A stretch of 62,000 nt of DNA from assembly GCA_012295275.1 (NCBI GenBank), contig CM022671.1, forward strand, positions 18,629,456 to 18,691,455, written 5' to 3'. Both the position numbers and the translations under genes were made by a program. This document shows, one piece after another, positions 1 to 62,000 of this stretch. The stretch is from Chrysomallon squamiferum (lineage: Eukaryota > Mollusca > Gastropoda > Neomphalida > Peltospiridae). The notes below the pieces were generated by a model. That model had not been told where the DNA came from. It saw only the letters and a list, made by a program, of their open reading frames with translations, and made no database searches. Each line of letters opens with the position of its first letter. Positions within the stretch are counted from its first letter, which is position 1.

Positions 1-151
1 TGTGCATCGCATTTATAATAAATTAAAGTTTCACACACACACACATTGTAACTATGAAATGTACTTGTAGATTTCACTTTGTATAATTATATGTGCTACC
101 ATGTAGTGTTATACAAATTCAACGGCCTCCAGTTAAGAATATAACTACATA

Positions 152-171
152 GAATAATAATAATAATAATA

Positions 172-210
<39 letters not shown>

Positions 211-352
211 CAAGAACTATAACAATAATAGCAATAATAATAATAATAGTAATAATAATAATATTCGTAATAGTAATAGTAGTAGTAATTGTAATAATAA
301 TAACAATAATAATAATAATAATAATAATAACAGTAACAATAATAATAATAAA
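152..352. repeat. (TAA)n-type microsatellite
   Basis: About 200 bp of AAT/TAA units with CAA and TAG interruptions near the left edge. Nothing else was seen between it and the repeat starting at 1130 except AT-rich sequence and a short (TA)n at 598-624. Confidence 0.9.
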
Positions 353-1129
353 GTAGAGTCCAGATGCAAATTTTGCTACTCGAGTTGTTTAAAATTAATG
401 TACAGTATTATAAAGTGACTACAGATAAGCATCATTGAATACAGTTCTATAACATGCTTGCTTTATTTTTATACTTGGGCATGTCGTCGCCTATTTACCC
501 ATGTATTTTCAGGCCTGGGTATCTAGTTAGCTTATTATTTAATACTGACACAACAAAAACAACCACGCCTTTATAAATACAGAATATGCAAGTGCTTATA
601 TATATATATATATATATATATATAACATAATACATAAACATCACCTACCTTTTACATGTACACGTATTTTTATTCCGTATCTTTTACAATATTCCCACAA
701 CTTCAGCTAATGATAAAATTATACAAAACATTCACACGTACCAATTGTTTTGCTCTCTGTATATAATATTCATACCATGCATGCCATTTTTATATACACC
801 GTTATTATATACACCAAGTCCACACAATATTAGCAATAGTTCAAACTTATTACACATGATTTTGCGATTGCTTTAAACAACATTTTCCAAATGTGTATGT
901 TAATTTATATCCTTATTTATTATGCTGGCTTCAACAACAATAAGTAGTAATAATAATGTGAATCACAAATTTGAACGAAGAATTACATATGTTCTAGGAT
1001 TTTCATACAGTGGTCAAATTGTACATAATTCTAAGGTGAAATACGGATCAAACTGCTTAACACAACGATAATATTTTTAAAAAAACTAGATATTTATATG
1101 GCAATAAAGCTATATCAGAATGGATTCTA

Positions 1130-1830
1130 AAATAGTGATCCAGTTGTGTATTACTGATATAAGTTTCAAGCAACTTGTTGCTGACTGAAGAGATAATTAT
1201 CAAACAGCACATCACTAGATCTTATGATTATAATCCAATTGCAGAAAGGTGTTAAGCTGTTTATCTCTGGATTACCCAAAGAGCAGTTAATCTGTACATC
1301 ACTAGACACTAAGATAGCACTGAAGCATAGTTTGTGACTTGGTAATCAGATAGAAGTCAAGCTGTATGTTGTTGGGTACTTAGCCATCAAGCTGTATGTC
1401 TCTGGAAACTGAAATAGCAATCACATTATATAACACTGGTTACTAGGATGGCAGTCAAGCTGTTTATCATTGTGTACTCAGATAGCAATCAAGCAAGATA
1501 TCAGTGGATACTCTGATAATTTTCAGGTTGTATATCACTGGATACATAGAAATAATCAAGCCGTACATCAATGGAGACTAAGCTAGAATTTACATTTTAT
1601 ATCTCTGATCGTACGACAGCAATGAAGCTGTATACTAATTGGCAGTCAAGCTGCATATCACTGGATACTCACATAGCAATCAATCTGTTTATCAGTGGAT
1701 ACACAGATAATAACCAAGCTGTATACCACAGGACACTCAGTAATCAAGCTATATATCACTGGAAACTGCGATAGCAAATACACTGGATATTAAGATAGCT
1801 TATATCCCTGGAAATGGAGATAGTAAAAAA
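1130..1830. repeat. Degenerate 34-35 bp tandem repeat
   Basis: About 20 diverged copies of a unit like ATCACTGGATACTCAGATAG followed by CAATCAAGCTGTAT. Unit lengths vary. The short plus-strand reading frame inside it is a by-product of the repeat. An inverted piece of the same family occurs at 2880-2937. Confidence 0.75.
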
Positions 1831-2039
1831 GATGACTGCATCACTGAACGAACGTTACTGGAAGCCAGTTAAGAATAAATCACTAATGCAGATACAGAAT
1901 CCACAGGGCACGTGGTGGAACTAAAACACAAAAGCTGTATTACACATTTTCTGCTTTTGATGTAGAATAGTTAACTGGAATCTGTCAGCGTGTATGAGGT
2001 TTCTCCAGTTTGGTTGTTTGGCACGAAAGGCGAAAGACA

Positions 2040-2062
2040 TCAATGCATTTCCACCATCAATT
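2040..2062 (-). CDS. Candidate terminal micro-exon of the Piccolo-like gene
   Basis: An acceptor-like site (tatttatttag) precedes 2062. Joined to exon 18 it would read ELMVEMH and stop at 2042-2040. The phase fits and the acceptor is reasonable, but seven codons are weak evidence and the T/A-rich context makes chance sites common. If real it would give a short isoform lacking the second C2 domain. Confidence 0.25.
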
Positions 2063-2879
2063 CTAAATAAATAAATATATAATAAAAATAAAGAAATACA
2101 TTTGTTTGTGTATGTGCATGTGTGTATCAAGATACATTTAATACGATAATATATATTCAGAAACATGTAGACTGAAGCATCTGCAGTCTCTCTCTTTCAC
2201 TCTTTCAGTCCATGTATGTGTGTATATATGTGCATAATTATATACATATATGTATGTATGTATGTATGCATGATGTATATTTATAAGCAGGTATGTATGC
2301 GTGTGTGTGTGTGTGTGTGTATATGTATGTAGGGGCGTGTGATGGAGGCATGAGTTCACGTATATAAGTGTTTAGATACGTAATATCTACCTATCTATCT
2401 ACATAATAAAGAACGAAAAAGAAATACTTTCTTAACGTTGTGTACAATCTGAAAGTTGCCTCACCTTTTATATAGCTGTAGATGATGACCTATTACTTTA
2501 ACTTGCTTCAGAAATCTGAAAATGCAAAAAAAAAATTGGTAATACAACATGATAAGTTGTTAAGGCATTAATAAAACGCCAAACAGTATCTATTAGCAGG
2601 TATTTGACTTCCGCGATTACGAAAATAGTAGTGCAGATAATGATAAAAAAATAACAGCCAGTCAGAAAATAAACATGAACAGACACTAGAAAGTACAAAA
2701 AATAGCAAAAATAGTCTAATTATAAATGTATATTATATGTCTATGTGAGAACGTGTACGCTTGTGTGTATGTGTAAATGTTTGTAGCTATGTATATATAT
2801 ATCAAAATAATATATTTCTTTTAAAATAAAAAAAAGTAATAACCATCGACCTGCTAAATGAAAATTATATATACATATT

Positions 2880-2937
2880 CTATGTATCCAGTGATATAGA
2901 ACCTGAAAATCATCAGAGTATCCACTGATAAAATATA
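2880..2937 (-). repeat. Inverted copy of the 1130-1830 repeat
   Basis: Reverse complement of this stretch matches 1499-1552 (TCAGTGGATACTCTGAT, then TTTTCAGGTT and ATCACTGGATACATAG) with only a few differences, 1.3 kb away in opposite orientation. (AT)n flanks it on one side. Confidence 0.7.
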
Positions 2938-3000
2938 TATATATATATATGCATGTGAGCATACTGATTTTACATTTCCCAAATAAGATAAATTATTTAC

Positions 3001-50383
<47,383 letters not shown>

Positions 50384-50600
50384 CCCCAAAAGGAAGGCTG
50401 TTTCGAGAATCGTTAAGACGTTGAACAATATGACAAGGCACAGAAATATCACGAAATGTGGATCACCGGCGTAATCAGGTGCAACCAACACTGCTATCTC
50501 ATACATAGACGGTATTGGTAAAGAAAGCAAGCGACTTCAGCACCGCTAACATCGACCACGTACCGTCGTCACACCCTCCAATATTGCAAAAGATGACGCG

Positions 50601-50612
50601 GCAGCCATCTTG
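50601..50612 (-). promoter_or_regulatory. YY1-type motif (AAGATGGCTGC), likely near the start site of the Piccolo-like gene
   Basis: On the minus strand it reads CAAGATGGCTGC, the YY1 consensus in the orientation usual just downstream of transcription starts. It lies 220 nt upstream of the MGNE start, in a stretch (about 50,150-51,000) with more CpG than the surrounding introns. The ATG inside it opens a 20-codon upstream reading frame (MAAASSFAILEGVTT...) that ends before the main start. Promoter assignment is inferred. Confidence 0.45.
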
Positions 50613-50990
50613 GAATCTATACGGTCTCAGTATCGATCATGATATTCTCTTGTCCACCACTAGCAGTTACTGTTTTAAAAAAACTCAACAATCAAGACGA
50701 AGGCAGATGTTTGGGAACTCGAGCATAACGTTCAGTCTTAATCCTAGCTTTCTGATTACACACGGGTTCTTTACCTTTTCAGATACGGAGAGCGTTCGCG
50801 AGCTCGCGTTGTGTCTTGGAGTTCTTTGAACAGAACGACATTGCTGGCTGTAAACACGGGGCAAGTCAAAGCTAGCCAAACCTCGTCGTTTTTGGTTGGT
50901 TATCACAGCTCTGGCTGACGATCGATACGCGGCAGACGGCAATGGAAGCGCTTACTTTAGTCTTTGATTCATTGTCTTGTATGCACTTAC

Positions 50991-51039
50991 AATCGCGGTC
51001 GATGGACAAGGGACATTTATTTAATATGTCCTGCGTTAG
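50991..51039 (-). other. Unassigned exon-like segment between the two genes
   Basis: A strong acceptor (tcttttgtttcag) and donor (gtaagt) flank 49 nt whose only open frame reads LTQDILNKCPLSIDRD. With a second donor (gtaagc at 50955) the frame extends to 28 codons with a CKC motif. It could be a 5' UTR exon of the Piccolo-like gene, or an exon of an unrecognised transcript. No partner exon with matching phase was found. Confidence 0.35.
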
Positions 51040-51519
51040 CTGAAACAAAAGAGATGAAGTATCAGACTATGGAAGTGGATCATTCCAATTTGCGATGTAG
51101 TTAAACCCGATACATTAAAAAACACCTCCTTTTTCTCTCATCTGCGTATTACATAAATAAAAATACCCTTTCTTTCGTTGTTCTTTCGCTTTCCACACTG
51201 TCTGACTTTCGATCTCTCGCTCACATATACACAAACTCATATACACTTCTCTGTAATGTAGAATGTCAAATGTCTGCCTATAAATTAAACAAACATGAAA
51301 GCAAAAGCGGCTACATGAAAACATAAAAAAAAAGAAAAAGAAAAGCAAAATAATAATAATAATTATAATAACAACAAAAGCATGAATAATAAAAGTAATA
51401 ATAATAAAAACAATAATTAATAATAACAAAAACATAGTTAAGTTTGAGATAGAAAGATAGTTTAGTCTGATAATTATTCGATATTCTGATTCTTTGAATG
51501 GCAAGTAATGTGATAAAAG

Positions 51520-51904
51520 GGATTTAAAAACTGTTCTTTTATTCACGTAAAATTTGGTTCGTGATAAAACTGATCTTTACATTCGTAATTCACGCAAAAG
51601 TTTGATTCGTGTTAACAGTTGTTCTTTGATTCTTTATTGACATCAAAGTTTGATTAGTAATAAACATTGTTCTTTTGTTATAGTTATTCACAAACATTTT
51701 ATATAAAAAATTTGATTCATGATAAAATTGTTCTTTGATTCGTTATTTACACAAAGATCTGGTTTGTGTTAAAAATAGCTTTTAGATTCATGTTAATAAC
51801 ATTTCTTTTGATTAATCATATCAACCTATGATTCGTATTAAAAAATTTTTTTTTTGATTCGTTATTCATATAAGACACAGCCTCGCGTTAAAAACTGTTA
51901 TTTT

Positions 51905-51915
<11 letters not shown>
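51520..51915. repeat. Degenerate ~60-bp tandem repeat overlapping the receptor stop codon
   Basis: About six or seven copies of a unit like TTTGATTCGTGTTAAAACTG, then TTCTTTGATTCGTTATTCAC. The last unit (TTAAAAACTGTTATTTTTCA, then TTCGTCATTCTC) contains the stop codon and the last residues (SENDE) of the receptor gene. Confidence 0.65.
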
Positions 51916-61427
<9,512 letters not shown>

Positions 61428-62000
61428 TTGGCCAAGTTATTACCCTGTCCATGACACACGTAACTGGTCACGAGGAGGGCTTTAACTGATACTTTATCTC
61501 GCACTGAAGTTAGCCTTTTGTAGTGCAGTTTGATAAGATGACCTCAGGGATGGGCGACTTTTTATGATAGCAAATTGTTGCTGTTATTGTTTTTGTTGTT
61601 GTATTATCGCTATTATTATTATTATTATTATTATTATTTTAAATATATCTTTAATATTATTGTTCCAACTTCTGTTATTGTTGTTGGTGGAACTATTGTT
61701 ATTTTTGTTGAAAACATTTTTTGTGTACATATATGCGTATTTACGTGTATGTATGTATGTATATATTTATTTACCTTTATCTCTGTCTGTCGGTTTATCT
61801 GTCCAACAGTCTGTATGTCTGTCTATCTGTCTGTCTATCTGTCTGTCTATATATCGATCTGTATATCTATCTTAATATATTTCAAACTAGCTCATTCTGT
61901 TTCTCTATCTATTAATCCCCTCGCCTAACCGTCCATGGAATTGCCAGTCTACCAGTGAGCCAACACATTTGTCAAGAAAGCACTTTGTCAGTAATAACAG
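61428..62000. other. Upstream flank of the receptor gene
   Basis: Probable 5' UTR and promoter side for the minus-strand receptor up to about 61,560, then (TTA)n at 61,610-61,640 and TCTG/TATC repeats at 61,780-61,880. No other gene was seen. Confidence 0.5.

Noticed and set aside
50384-50530. In-frame N-terminal extension with a hydrophobic segment before MGNE
   Set aside because: The MGNE start is the one shared by Piccolo and Bassoon and has a good context; a membrane anchor would be unlike the family.

Overview
The window looks like nuclear DNA of a multicellular animal. Genes are split into many short exons with GT-AG introns, intron 1 of the main gene is about 21.7 kb, the sequence is AT-rich, and it is full of long (TC)n/(GA)n, (TTA)n and (CA)n tracts and minisatellites. 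Gene content and repeat style fit a lophotrochozoan, most likely a mollusc (a cephalopod is plausible), but no species-diagnostic sequence was seen.

Two multi-exon genes occupy nearly all of it, both on the minus strand. The larger spans about 50,383 down to 3,001 and continues toward or past the left edge. I joined 18 exons whose splice phases all agree (7,507 coding nt, about 2,502 residues). It starts with Met-Gly-Asn-Glu, followed by a short helical segment, one four-pair cysteine zinc finger, two very large low-complexity exons with two coiled coils, a PDZ domain, a basic Ser/Pro-rich exon, and a C2 domain with its calcium-binding aspartates. This is the layout of the active-zone scaffolds Piccolo/Bassoon/Fife, relatives of RIM. 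These organise synaptic vesicle release sites. The second C2 domain and a certain stop codon are not in the window.

Upstream on the same strand (61,427 to 51,905) is a complete gene for a single-pass receptor: signal peptide, a cysteine-containing fibronectin-III-like ectodomain, a Ser/Thr-rich stalk, a transmembrane helix, and an intracellular domain that resembles a shortened, divergent SEFIR domain of IL-17 receptors. All splice phases close (11 exons, about 495 residues). The family assignment is tentative. Between the two genes lies a CpG-containing, YY1-motif-bearing region that I take as the promoter and 5' UTR of the Piccolo-like gene, plus one unexplained exon-like segment.

Layout by region: 1-3,000, possible 3' end and a degenerate 34-bp repeat; 3,001-14,000, C2, Ser/Pro and PDZ exons; 14,663-21,649, the two giant exons; 26,180-28,456, linker and zinc-finger exons; 28,457-50,141, one giant intron with a 1.5-kb minisatellite and a dispersed repeat tied to (CT)n tracts; 50,142-50,383, first coding exon; 51,905-61,427, receptor gene; 60,797-61,215, a possible frameshifted gene relic on the plus strand inside the receptor's first intron. 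The two genes have no obvious functional link. No bacterial, viral or CRISPR features were seen.
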